Positions 55,009 to 63,608 of a stretch of DNA of 64,000 nt are shown piece after piece (within the stretch, counting starts at the first letter, position 1; each line of letters begins with the position of its first letter). The stretch is from assembly GCA_014190355.1 (NCBI GenBank), contig BJGH01000001.1, forward strand, positions 241,272-305,271, written 5' to 3'. Under the pieces are notes generated by a model. The model saw nothing but the letters and a program-made list of their open reading frames with translations, searched no databases and was not told the origin of the DNA. The position numbers were made by a program, and so were the translations under genes. Origin of the DNA: Alphaproteobacteria bacterium. Its GTDB lineage: Bacteria; Pseudomonadota; Alphaproteobacteria; Rickettsiales; UBA1997.

Positions 55009-55551
55009 TTAAATTCCAATTTTTTTAAAACCAATAGTCAGAGTTGCAACCTTAAATCCAAATTTTGTAATTGTTGAAACATTGATCAAAGAATCATTAT
55101 TAATTAAAAACATCCAGTCATTAATTGGACAATCGTAATTTCTTCCATCAACTGGAATTGTTAAAACATAATTCATGCGTAAAGCATTGCCATATTGCTC
55201 TCCTTTAGCAATTCCAACAACATCCCCAGCCTTAGCGGTAAAATTATGATCATCAATCATAGAAATTTTCCATTCACGATGATCAGTTTTATTATCCGAA
55301 AAAACAAAATCTTCTTTTAAAACTCCTTCCTTACCTTGCCATGAACCAGTCATTTTAACTGTGAAAGTTTTAATAACTTTACCACTGCGATCCTGAAGGA
55401 TTCCATAAGCTTCGAGATTGCCACGAAAAAATTTACGAATATCAAATTTAGGAGAAGAATTTTCGTATATCTTAGGACTTTTACTTGAGCAGGAAAATAA
55501 TAACATAGGCATAAAAATAATAGTTAGTAATAATTTTAAATTTTTATGCAT
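55009..55551 (-). CDS. DUF3833 lipoprotein
   Basis: A 180-residue protein with a lipobox-like LLFSC; the ATG at 55551 gives a proper signal peptide, while the in-frame TTG at 55563 adds four residues. The mature part follows the DUF3833 pattern closely: FFRGNLEAYGILQDRSGKV, SWQGKEGVLKEDFVFSD, WKISMIDDHNFTAKAGDVVGIAKGEQYGNALRMNY and INDWMFLINNDSLIN. The family occurs in clusters with DUF1365 and cyclopropane-fatty-acid synthase genes, and its function is unknown. It abuts the SDR gene exactly (next base) and starts 41 bases after the MFS gene. Confidence 0.88.
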   Translation of the reverse strand: MHKNLKLLLTIIFMPMLLFSCSSKSPKIYENSSPKFDIRKFFRGNLEAYGILQDRSGKVIKTFTVKMTGSWQGKEGVLKEDFVFSDNKTDHREWKISMIDDHNFTAKAGDVVGIAKGEQYGNALRMNYVLTIPVDGRNYDCPINDWMFLINNDSLINVSTITKFGFKVATLTIGFKKIGI

Positions 55552-55592
55552 AATCTTAAACAATCAGTAATTTCTAAAGCAAGTTTTATAAA

Positions 55593-56861
55593 TTAATAAT
55601 CCTTGCGTTTTTGTAATTGACGAAGCTTAACAATAACAATTATCTTAATCAAACACGGAACTACTGAGTAAACATAAGGAATAGCCCATAGACCATTATT
55701 AATATAACTACCGATCTTATAATCAAAGAAACCAAGAATAATTAAACTTGCTGATGATGCAATAACTAATCCAAGCTTTACTAACATATTCCAAACGGCT
55801 ATGTAAGATGTAACTTTTTCTTTTTTATCATGAATAATATTGGCAATGATTGCCGGAGGCATAATTAAATCCGCTCCAAGAAATAATCCCGAAGCAAAGC
55901 AAACGATAAAAAATAAATTAGCATTTGTTTCACCCAGTAAACAGTTAAAAATAAAAGTAATTACACTGCCAAATAGAGCGAAAATCCATGTATTGATAAT
56001 ACCGTGCTTTTGAGCAATTTTTTTCCAAAAACCTATAAACATACATCCTGCCAAGAAGTATACTCCAAGGAATAATCCTAATTTTTGTGAAGCTCTAAGA
56101 ACATCTTCAACATAAAAGAAAATAACCGAAGCTGGGATACTTACGGCAATTGCATTAATAAAGAAAATATACAGATATTTTAAGAAGATTTTATTATTTT
56201 TAATTTCACCAAAAACGCTTTTCATATTCAAGCGAGTGTAATGTTCAATTTTATTGATTTTAACTGAACGAAAGAAAACTAATAATACAGTAAAAATTAA
56301 AAAGACAAAAATTGCACTGCAATAAAAATAGCTACTCTTCAAATCTGAATCGATAAAAATTGCTAAAAGACTTGGTAAAATTGAAGCCAAAAGAACACCG
56401 ATTAATCCAAAAAACTCCTTCCATGAATTTATTGCCAATCTTTCATTATCGTTTTTGGCAATGTAAACAGCGATTGATTCGTAATTAATAATCGCAAAAT
56501 TAAAGAAGGTATATGTTAACACTAAGAATAGCACAAACCATACTCCAATCATTTGTTTATCAAAAGAAATTGGTGGATTGAATAAGGCAAAAAAACTTAA
56601 GCTTAATAAAATTGAACTATATAAAATTATTCTTTTTTGTGAAACTTTTTTATGAATTAAATAACTAGACCAGTAACCAACAAATGGCTCTTGGATCAAA
56701 TCAATTGCTCTAGATAGCAATAATAAAAACCCTAGAAAGGATAAATTTACACCATATTCTTTAGCATAAAAACCATTAATATTAACATAAATTGGTAAAC
56801 CAACAAATGCTAATGGCATTGATAAAATTGCATAATTAAATAATTGTTTTTTAGTAATCAT
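55593..56861 (-). CDS. MFS transporter of the GPH (glycoside-pentoside-hexuronide) type
   Basis: A 422-residue inner-membrane transporter with twelve hydrophobic segments. The N-terminal pattern, with RAIDLIQEPFVGYWSS in the loop after helix 2, matches the MFS_2 family (DxxxDPxxG-like). These carriers were first described for sugars, but those in cfa/DUF1365 clusters are of unknown substrate and may move lipids. The start overlaps the end of the chalcone-isomerase-like gene by 11 bases, so translation is coupled. Confidence 0.87.
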   Translation of the reverse strand: MITKKQLFNYAILSMPLAFVGLPIYVNINGFYAKEYGVNLSFLGFLLLLSRAIDLIQEPFVGYWSSYLIHKKVSQKRIILYSSILLSLSFFALFNPPISFDKQMIGVWFVLFLVLTYTFFNFAIINYESIAVYIAKNDNERLAINSWKEFFGLIGVLLASILPSLLAIFIDSDLKSSYFYCSAIFVFLIFTVLLVFFRSVKINKIEHYTRLNMKSVFGEIKNNKIFLKYLYIFFINAIAVSIPASVIFFYVEDVLRASQKLGLFLGVYFLAGCMFIGFWKKIAQKHGIINTWIFALFGSVITFIFNCLLGETNANLFFIVCFASGLFLGADLIMPPAIIANIIHDKKEKVTSYIAVWNMLVKLGLVIASSASLIILGFFDYKIGSYINNGLWAIPYVYSVVPCLIKIIVIVKLRQLQKRKDY

Positions 56862-57387
56862 TTGATTCTCCTAAAATTGTTTTAGTCATTTTTGGGTAGC
56901 TTGAGTTTTTACTTAACCAGATATCAACAAAATATCTCGCTAATTTTGGCTCAGTTATTTTTCCAACCGACTTATGGTTGTAAAATAATTCAACACCGTT
57001 TAGTGGTGAAAATATTGCTACTTTGCAGTCTCCTTTTTTTACATCAAGAAAAATTTTCATAAATTCCCGATGATAGACGATTAATTCATTTTGATCTGTA
57101 ATATTTTGGATTCTTTTTATTTCTTCAATTGATCTCTTTGCAAGATTCTCTCGGGAAAAATTCATTTTATAATTAATTTCGATAGCAAATTTATCATTAT
57201 AGGAAAATTTTTTATTTTGAGACCAAAGTTTTATATTATAAACATTTAAACCAATAACTTTTAAATCATATTGTCCAATCAAATTAGGTGATAAAATGTT
57301 TTGCAATATTTCTTGATGAATTTCTTGGCCATAGGCTTTGATATTAGTAAATAATAATATTAAAGAAAAAAAAATAGTTTTTAACAT
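56851..57387 (-). CDS. Exported chalcone-isomerase-like protein
   Basis: A 178-residue protein with a signal peptide ending near KAYGQE (about 21). The mature part has the pattern of bacterial chalcone-isomerase-like proteins: DLKVIGLNVYNIKLW, INYKMNFSRENLAKRSIEEIKRI and a C-terminal region with PLNGVELFYNHKSVGKITEPKLARYFVDIWLS. Bacterial members do not act on flavonoids; the fold binds fatty acids in related plant proteins, consistent with a lipid operon. It lies directly between the methyltransferase and MFS genes. Confidence 0.82.
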   Translation of the reverse strand: MLKTIFFSLILLFTNIKAYGQEIHQEILQNILSPNLIGQYDLKVIGLNVYNIKLWSQNKKFSYNDKFAIEINYKMNFSRENLAKRSIEEIKRIQNITDQNELIVYHREFMKIFLDVKKGDCKVAIFSPLNGVELFYNHKSVGKITEPKLARYFVDIWLSKNSSYPKMTKTILGESNDY

Positions 57388-57393
57388 GAGTAG

Positions 57394-58548
57394 TTATTTT
57401 TTAATTAATTCAAATTGTACAACATTTGTTCTTTCAACTGCAAAACCAGCTATGCAGTAAGCAAAATAAAATCGCCATTTGCGGATAAAAGAATCATCAA
57501 AACCTAATTTTTTTATTTCTAAAATTTTATTATCAAAATTTTCTAACCAGATTTTTAAGGTTTTAACATAATCCAAAGCAAAATCTATTTCACTTTTTAT
57601 AGTAAAATTATATTGGCTGGCGAGCTTATGAATTATTGATTTTGAAGGAAGAACTCCTCCAGGGAAAATATGTTTTTGAATGAAATCAACTCTTTTTTTG
57701 TAACCATCAAAAACTTTATCATCAATGGTAATAATCTGCAAAACAGCTTTACCAGTAGCTTTAAGACATTTGTTCAAAATTTCAAAATAATTTTGCCAAT
57801 ATTCTTGACCAACTGCTTCAAACATTTCAATCGATACGATATTGTCATATACACCCTGCTCTAGCCGATAATCTTGAAGCTTAATAACAAATTTTGAGGA
57901 AAATTTTTCTAATCTTTTTTCTGCAAACTCTTTTTGTTTTTGGGACAAAGTAAGTCCAGTAACTTTAAAATCTTTTTTCAATGCCAGCTCCATAAAACCT
58001 CCCCAACCACAACCAATTTCTAAAATAGTTTGATTACTTAATTTATCGATAATATTTTGATATTTTTTTTCCTGAGCTTGAGCAAGATTTTTTGAATTTT
58101 CAAGATCTATTGCACTTGAGTAAGTCATAGTTTGATCAAGCCATAATTGATAAAATTCATTACCTAGATCATAATGGTAACTGATGTTTTTTCTACTTTT
58201 ATTAAGAGTATTTTTTTTAAAAATGTTTTTCAAATAAAGCCAAAGCATTTTAAATTTTTTAGCATGAAAAAAATGCTCTAAAGCATTTGCATTAAAAGTT
58301 AGAAATGTCAACAAATCTACTAAATCTTCACTATCCCATCGCTTATTAATATATGCCTCACCAAACGCTACATCACCTCCCAAAATTAATTCCTCGATTA
58401 TTCTTTCATCATAAATTTTAATCATTGCTTGTGGTCCAGGCTTTTTGGCAAAAAATTCTTTATTAACCTTAGACTCTGATAACTCGATTTTAATTGAACC
58501 AAACTCAATGCAATCAAGAGCTTGCCATAAAAAATTATATTTTTCCAT
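57394..58548 (-). CDS. Cyclopropane-fatty-acid-synthase-like SAM methyltransferase
   Basis: A 384-residue enzyme. The N-terminal ~120 residues are the lipid-binding part, with GGDVAFGEAYINKRW (57-71). Next comes YHYDLGNEFYQLWLD (124-138) and TYSSAI. The SAM-binding motif is LEIGCGWGG (176-184), followed by VTGLTLSQKQ. The C-terminal half has SIEMFEAVGQEYW with the catalytic glutamate region. Cfa enzymes add a methylene bridge to unsaturated acyl chains of membrane lipids; the relative UfaM makes methylated precursors of furan fatty acids. The neighbours decide which reaction it does; both are plausible here. Confidence 0.9.
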   Translation of the reverse strand: MEKYNFLWQALDCIEFGSIKIELSESKVNKEFFAKKPGPQAMIKIYDERIIEELILGGDVAFGEAYINKRWDSEDLVDLLTFLTFNANALEHFFHAKKFKMLWLYLKNIFKKNTLNKSRKNISYHYDLGNEFYQLWLDQTMTYSSAIDLENSKNLAQAQEKKYQNIIDKLSNQTILEIGCGWGGFMELALKKDFKVTGLTLSQKQKEFAEKRLEKFSSKFVIKLQDYRLEQGVYDNIVSIEMFEAVGQEYWQNYFEILNKCLKATGKAVLQIITIDDKVFDGYKKRVDFIQKHIFPGGVLPSKSIIHKLASQYNFTIKSEIDFALDYVKTLKIWLENFDNKILEIKKLGFDDSFIRKWRFYFAYCIAGFAVERTNVVQFELIKK

Positions 58549-58566
58549 AATTTAAAATAATTTTTA

Positions 58567-59478
58567 TTATTTGTTAGTAGTAATTTTATTAGAAATTTTA
58601 TTAGGATTGCTAATAAATTTTATTTTTTTTAAGAATAATTTTAAAGCTTGCCAATGAATTAAAAATATTACTTTAAAAGTAACTAAAGGAATCTGCCAAA
58701 AAGCATTAATCAAGTTAAAATCATTATATTGCTTAATTTTATAACTAATTGCACTAGTTAATAATTTTTTTTGACCTTCAACTATATAATCAATCCAGAC
58801 AGCTGTTTTATTAGGTTTGAAAATCACTCGAAAACGATAATTTCCTTCAACTTTAAAAAATGGTGATACATACATTTTTTTATCCGTAGTAAACCATTGA
58901 TCCTCACCAATTTCGGTTTGATCCTGATTATAAACCAAATAACAATGATGCTGATTAAAAGTATTATTAACCTCAAATAGAATTGCTTTTAAATTATTAT
59001 CAGCATCTAAACAAAACCAAAAACTTACAGGATTAAAAACATATCCCAAAAAACGCGGATGAGTGAATAAAAAAATTTTGACAATTTGCTCATTTAAGTT
59101 TTTTTCATTAAGAATTTTACGAATCCAAATCTCAAGATCCTTACCATCTCTATTGCCATGGTCTTTATTGTAAAAACTAAAAACATTAAAGCGATTAATC
59201 GAAAAAAAACTTTGCTTTAAATTATTAATTTTAGATATGTCAAAACAAATATAAAAAACTTTATAAACAAACTGATTAATTTTAGGTGAACATCTCTTAT
59301 GCATAACATTAGCAAATACTAAAAAATAACTGGCAAAATTATTCGAACTTATTTGTAAATTATCCTTAGTATACTGAGAATCAGTAGATTTTTTCAAAAA
59401 TAAAAATTTTAAAAAAATAATAGTTAAACTTGTATAAAAAAATTGCCAAACTTTTTTTAATAATTTTAGACCTGCCAT
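58567..59478 (-). CDS. DUF1365 family protein
   Basis: A 303-residue protein with the DUF1365 pattern: HKRCSPKINQFVYKVFYICFDI, RNDGKDLEIWIRKILNE-like spacing, HPRFLGYVFNPVSFWFCLD (153-171) and FYKSPFF-like VSPFFKVEG. A basic, hydrophobic N-terminal extension of ~55 residues (with a run of Phe) may attach it to the membrane. The family is typical of cyclopropane/furan fatty-acid clusters, where it acts with the FAD enzyme; the reaction is not known. It overlaps the FAD gene by 13 bases. Confidence 0.88.
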   Translation of the reverse strand: MAGLKLLKKVWQFFYTSLTIIFLKFLFLKKSTDSQYTKDNLQISSNNFASYFLVFANVMHKRCSPKINQFVYKVFYICFDISKINNLKQSFFSINRFNVFSFYNKDHGNRDGKDLEIWIRKILNEKNLNEQIVKIFLFTHPRFLGYVFNPVSFWFCLDADNNLKAILFEVNNTFNQHHCYLVYNQDQTEIGEDQWFTTDKKMYVSPFFKVEGNYRFRVIFKPNKTAVWIDYIVEGQKKLLTSAISYKIKQYNDFNLINAFWQIPLVTFKVIFLIHWQALKLFLKKIKFISNPNKISNKITTNK

Positions 59479-60764
59479 GGCAATTTAACCTCGAGTTTAT
59501 TTATAACCTGCAAAGCTGAGTTAAAACCATCTTCATGAAAGCCAAAATATCGATATGCTCCACAAAAATATAAATTGTTAAGACCTTGAATTTCATCGAA
59601 TCGTTGCTGAGCAATTATTGTTTTTTCATCAAAAATTGGATGATGATATTTATATTGACCAAAAATATCTTGCTTAGCAATTTCTTGATTAGGATTTAAA
59701 GTAACAAAAAGCGGATATTTGTTATCAATTCCTTGCAGATTATTCATCCAATAGCTCACTGATAATTTATCATGATCTTGACCCTGAGAGCTATAAACCC
59801 AACTTGCCCAAGCTTTTTTACTATTTGGCATAATTTTTTGATCCTTATGTAAAACTGCTAGATTTTCTTGATATTTAATATTACCTAATATTTCTTGATG
59901 AAGTTTGTTAGGATTTGCTAAAATCTTTAATGCCTGATCACTATGACTTGCAATTATTACTTTATCAAATACTTCATTAGTTTTAGCACTTTTAACTAAA
60001 ACTTTATTATTTTGATCATTGCTTATTTTAATAACCTCATCATTTAAACTAACTTTATTAGAAATTTGTTCAATAATTTTAGCAACATAGCTTTGCGATC
60101 CATTATTAACAGTATACCATTGCGGTTGATTGTTAACAGTTAGTAAGCCATGATTTTTAAAAAATTGCACAAAAGATTGTGCTGGATAATCACCAATTTT
60201 AGCGAGTGGAGAACTCCAAATCGCTGATGCCATTGGCAATAAATAATATTTCTGAAAATAACTTTTCATTTTCAGATCGTCAATAAATTTTTTTAGACTA
60301 TAACTCGGATCAAATGGCTTTTTCAAAAGCTCAACTGCTTGTTTATTAAATTTCAAAATATCAAAAATCATTTGCCAGAAATGATGATTAAAAATATTTT
60401 TCTGCTGAGCAAACATTGAAAATAAAGAAGTTCCTGCATATTCTAATTTGCCATTATCGATCTTTACTGCAAATGACATTTGGCTTTTTTTTACCTCAAC
60501 CTTGAGCAAATCAAAAAACTTAGTAAGATTTGGATATGTTTCGTAATTAAAGACAATAAATCCAGTATCAACAGCAATTTTACAATCATCATAAACGATA
60601 TTAGCAGTGTTAGAATGTCCGCCAAAATAGTTATTTTTTTCAAAAAGTTTAATATCAAATTTATCTTTCAAAAAATATGCACAGACTAAGCCTGATATCC
60701 CAGAACCAATAATTGCTAGCTTTGGCTTATAATTTAAATTTTTATTTTCATTGTTATTTTCCAC
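59466..60764 (-). CDS. FAD-dependent amine-oxidase-like protein (lipid cluster)
   Basis: A 432-residue flavoprotein. The dinucleotide-binding motif is GSGISGL (20-26), with the next strand ending at KNNYFGGHSN, a GGH block shared by this subfamily. Further conserved parts include DTGFIVFNYETYPNL, YLLPMASAIWSSP and the C-terminal FAD contact NLYFCGAYRYFGFHEDGFNSAL. Proteins of this group lie next to DUF1365 and cfa genes and are thought to oxidise the acyl chain. It is the first gene of the block, 24 bases after terC, so the upstream genes may feed transcription into it. Confidence 0.88.
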   Translation of the reverse strand: MENNNENKNLNYKPKLAIIGSGISGLVCAYFLKDKFDIKLFEKNNYFGGHSNTANIVYDDCKIAVDTGFIVFNYETYPNLTKFFDLLKVEVKKSQMSFAVKIDNGKLEYAGTSLFSMFAQQKNIFNHHFWQMIFDILKFNKQAVELLKKPFDPSYSLKKFIDDLKMKSYFQKYYLLPMASAIWSSPLAKIGDYPAQSFVQFFKNHGLLTVNNQPQWYTVNNGSQSYVAKIIEQISNKVSLNDEVIKISNDQNNKVLVKSAKTNEVFDKVIIASHSDQALKILANPNKLHQEILGNIKYQENLAVLHKDQKIMPNSKKAWASWVYSSQGQDHDKLSVSYWMNNLQGIDNKYPLFVTLNPNQEIAKQDIFGQYKYHHPIFDEKTIIAQQRFDEIQGLNNLYFCGAYRYFGFHEDGFNSALQVINKLEVKLPWQV

Positions 60765-60788
60765 TGGTGATAATTATTTTAAAGTTTT

Positions 60789-61514
60789 TTAAGTATTATT
60801 TTTCTTCCTTTTTCGGGCAATAATGTTAAGAGATTCAACACCAAGAGTAAAGAATAATGAAAAATACAGATAACCTTTAGATATCGGAAAATGAATGCCG
60901 TCAGCTAAAAGAATTACCCCTATCATAAATATGAATGCAAGCGCTACAACTTTAAGCGAAGGATAATTGTGAAGAAAATAGCTAATTTTTTCAGATGCTA
61001 AAAGCATCGCAATCATTGAAATGACTACCGCAGTAACAATTACTGGGATATTACTAGTCATACCAACAGCGGTAATTATTGAATCAAATGAAAATACAAA
61101 GTCGATAACAGTAATTTGCAAAATTGCCGAAATCATGTTTTTAGCAGTTCCAGTTTTAGTTTTATCTTCGCTATAATCTTGATCAAAATAAACATCACAA
61201 AAAATCTCCCATCCACTTTTTACAATCAAAAATAATCCTCCAAATATTAACAGGAAATTTTTAAAAGAATAAGGATTATCTGCGATATAAAATAATGGAT
61301 TTGTAAAACTCATTACCCAAGATAAAGTCATCAGCATTATTACTCTGATAATAAATGCCAAGGCTAAACCAAAAGCTCGAGCTTGTTTACGCTTTTTAGC
61401 AGGAAGCTTGGAGACTGCGATAGCAATAAAAATAAGGTTATCAATTCCTAAAACAATTTCTAAAAATGTAAGGGTGATAAGACTAAAAAGGATGTCATAT
61501 GTTAGAAATTCCAT
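60789..61514 (-). CDS. TerC-family integral membrane protein
   Basis: A 241-residue protein with seven to eight hydrophobic segments and the TerC signature: EIVLGIDNLIFIAIAVSKLP (19-38) near the start and VIDFVFSFDSIITAVGMT in the middle, each with the acidic residues that define the family. The group includes YgdQ and YoaE; roles proposed include metal (Mn) export and assembly of secreted proteins. No tellurite genes lie nearby. It is placed between maf and the lipid operon on the minus strand. Confidence 0.9.
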   Translation of the reverse strand: MEFLTYDILFSLITLTFLEIVLGIDNLIFIAIAVSKLPAKKRKQARAFGLALAFIIRVIMLMTLSWVMSFTNPLFYIADNPYSFKNFLLIFGGLFLIVKSGWEIFCDVYFDQDYSEDKTKTGTAKNMISAILQITVIDFVFSFDSIITAVGMTSNIPVIVTAVVISMIAMLLASEKISYFLHNYPSLKVVALAFIFMIGVILLADGIHFPISKGYLYFSLFFTLGVESLNIIARKRKKNNT

Positions 61515-61570
61515 AAGTAATTTATTAATTGTTGATAATTTTTAACTTATAATGGTTTTAAAAAATTAAT

Positions 61571-62170
61571 TTAAAGTTTGATGATGTTTTGTTGATGTAA
61601 AAAACTAATTAATGGCTGAATATTTAACCCTAAAACCGCAAAATAATCACCATCAACCTCATCAAATAAATGCTTACCTAATAACTCGTATTTATAACTT
61701 CCAGCACACCCCCATGATTGATCATGATCAACATAATTCTCGATTTGCTCAACAGTCAGATTGCGCATTTTTAATTTTACTTTTGTAAAATTTTTAAAGA
61801 TAATTTTCGAATCTTTAACAACAACAACTGCATTATTTTGGAAATGAATATTATTTGAAAATTTCATTAGTTGCTCAATAGCCTGTTGACGATTTTGTGA
61901 TTTGGAAATTTCATTACCAGTAAACTCACATACCTGATCTGAGCCAATAACATAATTACCAGCAAAGTTAACACTGATTGACAGGGCTTTTTGGATTGCT
62001 AATTCAAGAGCTAAGTCTTGAGGTTGCAAATGCAGATAATTATGCTTTTGAGCATCTTCGTCAAAAATTGGTTTTTGCACTTCAAAATTTATACCGTGAG
62101 ATTGAAGAATTTGCTTACGAATTTGTGAAGTTGAAGCTAAAATAATTTTAGCATTAGCTTTAATTAGCAT
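61571..62170 (-). CDS. maf: Nucleoside triphosphate pyrophosphatase, Maf family
   Basis: A 199-residue Maf-like protein. It starts with ANAKIILASTSQIRKQILQSHGINFEV, the phosphate-binding region of the family, followed by DEDAQKHN, a catalytic GSDQV (about 77) and the C-terminal SYKYELLGKHLFDEVDGDYFAVLGLNI. It hydrolyses non-canonical nucleotides such as dTTP analogues or modified UTP and CTP. The start overlaps the folE stop by 7 bases, indicating co-translation. Confidence 0.9.
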   Translation of the reverse strand: MLIKANAKIILASTSQIRKQILQSHGINFEVQKPIFDEDAQKHNYLHLQPQDLALELAIQKALSISVNFAGNYVIGSDQVCEFTGNEISKSQNRQQAIEQLMKFSNNIHFQNNAVVVVKDSKIIFKNFTKVKLKMRNLTVEQIENYVDHDQSWGCAGSYKYELLGKHLFDEVDGDYFAVLGLNIQPLISFLHQQNIIKL

Positions 62171-62799
62171 TCTTGCGATTTAATTTTTATCATATTAAGG
62201 AACCTATCTTCAAGAATTGGGTCATTTTTAAATTCACCTAAAATTGACATTGTGACGGTTGAAGCATCCTGCTTATGAATTCCGCGAGTGGTCATGCATT
62301 GATGTTTTGCATCAATTAAAACTGCAACACCTCTGGGTTTTAGAACTTCGTCAATAGCATTAGCAATTTGCATAGTTAGAGTTTCCTGCGTTTGTAATCT
62401 CTTTGCAAATATATCGACAAGTCGAGCAATTTTACTAATTCCAACAACATTGCGATCAGGGATATAAGCAACATGAGCAATACCAATAAAAGGAACCATA
62501 TGATGTTCACAATGCGATTCCATACGAATATTTTTAATCAATACAATATCATCGTATCCTTGAACATCATCAAAAGTTTTACCGAGAACTTTACGATGGT
62601 CTTCGTTGTATCCGTAAAAAAAATCAAGGTATGCGTTGACTACTCTCTTAGGAGTTTCTAAAAGTCCCTCACGATTTGGATCATCTCCAGCCCAAGCGAT
62701 TAAAGTTTTAACTGCTTTTTGAGCATCTTCGATTGATGGCTTAACATTTGATTTATTGGCATGACTGCGATCAATAAAATTTTTACTATTTTTTTTCAT
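62164..62799 (-). CDS. folE: GTP cyclohydrolase I
   Basis: A 211-residue FolE. Zinc ligands are Cys97 and His100 in SHCEHHMVPFIG, and Cys168 in HQCMTTRGI; His99 is the adjacent catalytic residue. IPDRNVVGISKIARLVDIFAKRLQTQE is the conserved core. It converts GTP to dihydroneopterin triphosphate, the first step of folate synthesis, and this helps supply the folate used by TrmFO. It overlaps maf by 7 bases and has a promoter-like site upstream at 62838-62867. Confidence 0.95.
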   Translation of the reverse strand: MKKNSKNFIDRSHANKSNVKPSIEDAQKAVKTLIAWAGDDPNREGLLETPKRVVNAYLDFFYGYNEDHRKVLGKTFDDVQGYDDIVLIKNIRMESHCEHHMVPFIGIAHVAYIPDRNVVGISKIARLVDIFAKRLQTQETLTMQIANAIDEVLKPRGVAVLIDAKHQCMTTRGIHKQDASTVTMSILGEFKNDPILEDRFLNMIKIKSQEC

Positions 62800-62837
62800 G
62801 GATAAATATTTTTTTTAAAAATTAAAGTTACAATTGC

Positions 62838-62867
62838 ATTGTAAAGTTTTAAATTTAATTTAGTAAA
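62838..62867 (-). promoter_or_regulatory. Candidate promoter for the folE-maf unit
   Basis: On the minus strand TTTACT (62862-62867; four of six consensus positions) is followed after 18 bases by TACAAT (62838-62843; five of six). It lies 39 bases before the folE start. The intergenic region up to ompH (62800-63008) holds nothing else that I can support. Confidence 0.4.
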
Positions 62868-63008
62868 GTAAATAATACAAAAATTAAAAAATAATTTCAA
62901 CTTTTATTCAACAAAATAATTTTTTATTTTTTAATTTAAAAAAATTTACTCAATGAACTGATAATTTATTTGTTTTAAACTTAATCACATCAATCTAATT
63001 AGAATTTT

Positions 63009-63548
63009 ATGCAAAAAAATACAAACTTCAAAAAACTTTTAGGCTTAGTTGCTTTATCTTTATTTATTTCTCAAACAGCCTTGGCATCTGATATCGGTGT
63101 TCTTGACCTAGAACAAATCATTAAAGACTCGAAAGCCATGCGTGATATTCAAACCAAAGTTAACAAAAAACAAGATGATTATCAAAAAGAAATTACTAAA
63201 AAACAAAATGATCTCGAGGCTGAGCAAAAAGTAATCGAAGGCAAAAAAAATGTTTTATCTAAAGAAGGTTTTGAAAAAGAAATTCAAAAATTTGAAAAGA
63301 AAGTTGATGACCTAAAAAATTATGTTGATCGCAAACAAAATAGTTTGAAAAAAGCTTCAATTGAGTCAATGAGCAAAGTCAATGAAATTGTTAAAGAAAT
63401 TGTTGATGATATCGCTAAGGATCGAGGTTTTAAAATAATAGTTTCGGCTTCTCAAACCATTTACTTTAATGATACTCTTGATGTAACCGAAGAAGTATTA
63501 ACTAAGCTTGATAAGAAAATTACAAAAGTTGATGTTAAATTTGAGTAA
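63009..63548 (+). CDS. Periplasmic chaperone OmpH/Skp family
   Basis: A 179-residue protein with a signal peptide ending near ALASD (about 28). The mature part begins with the OmpH pattern IGVLDLEQIIKDSKAMRDIQ, followed by a long Lys/Glu-rich coiled coil (about 45-130) and a C-terminal beta part around FKIIVSASQTIYFNDTLDVT. Skp trimers carry unfolded outer-membrane proteins across the periplasm, so it would serve the TonB-dependent receptor among others. BamA and LpxD genes, often neighbours, are not seen. It converges on the recombinase gene across a weak hairpin at 63576-63594. Confidence 0.9.
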   Translation: MQKNTNFKKLLGLVALSLFISQTALASDIGVLDLEQIIKDSKAMRDIQTKVNKKQDDYQKEITKKQNDLEAEQKVIEGKKNVLSKEGFEKEIQKFEKKVDDLKNYVDRKQNSLKKASIESMSKVNEIVKEIVDDIAKDRGFKIIVSASQTIYFNDTLDVTEEVLTKLDKKITKVDVKFE

Positions 63549-63575
63549 AAACTAGTTTCCAGTTATGAAATCTTG

Positions 63576-63594
63576 AATTTAATTTTTTTAAATT
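63576..63594. terminator. AT-only hairpin between ompH/skp and xer genes
   Basis: AATTTAA, loop TTTTT, TTAAATT form a perfect 7-bp stem in the 60-base convergent gap. With no G-C pairs the stem is weak, so the call rests on position and symmetry. Confidence 0.3.
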
Positions 63595-63608
63595 TATCTC
63601 AATTAATT

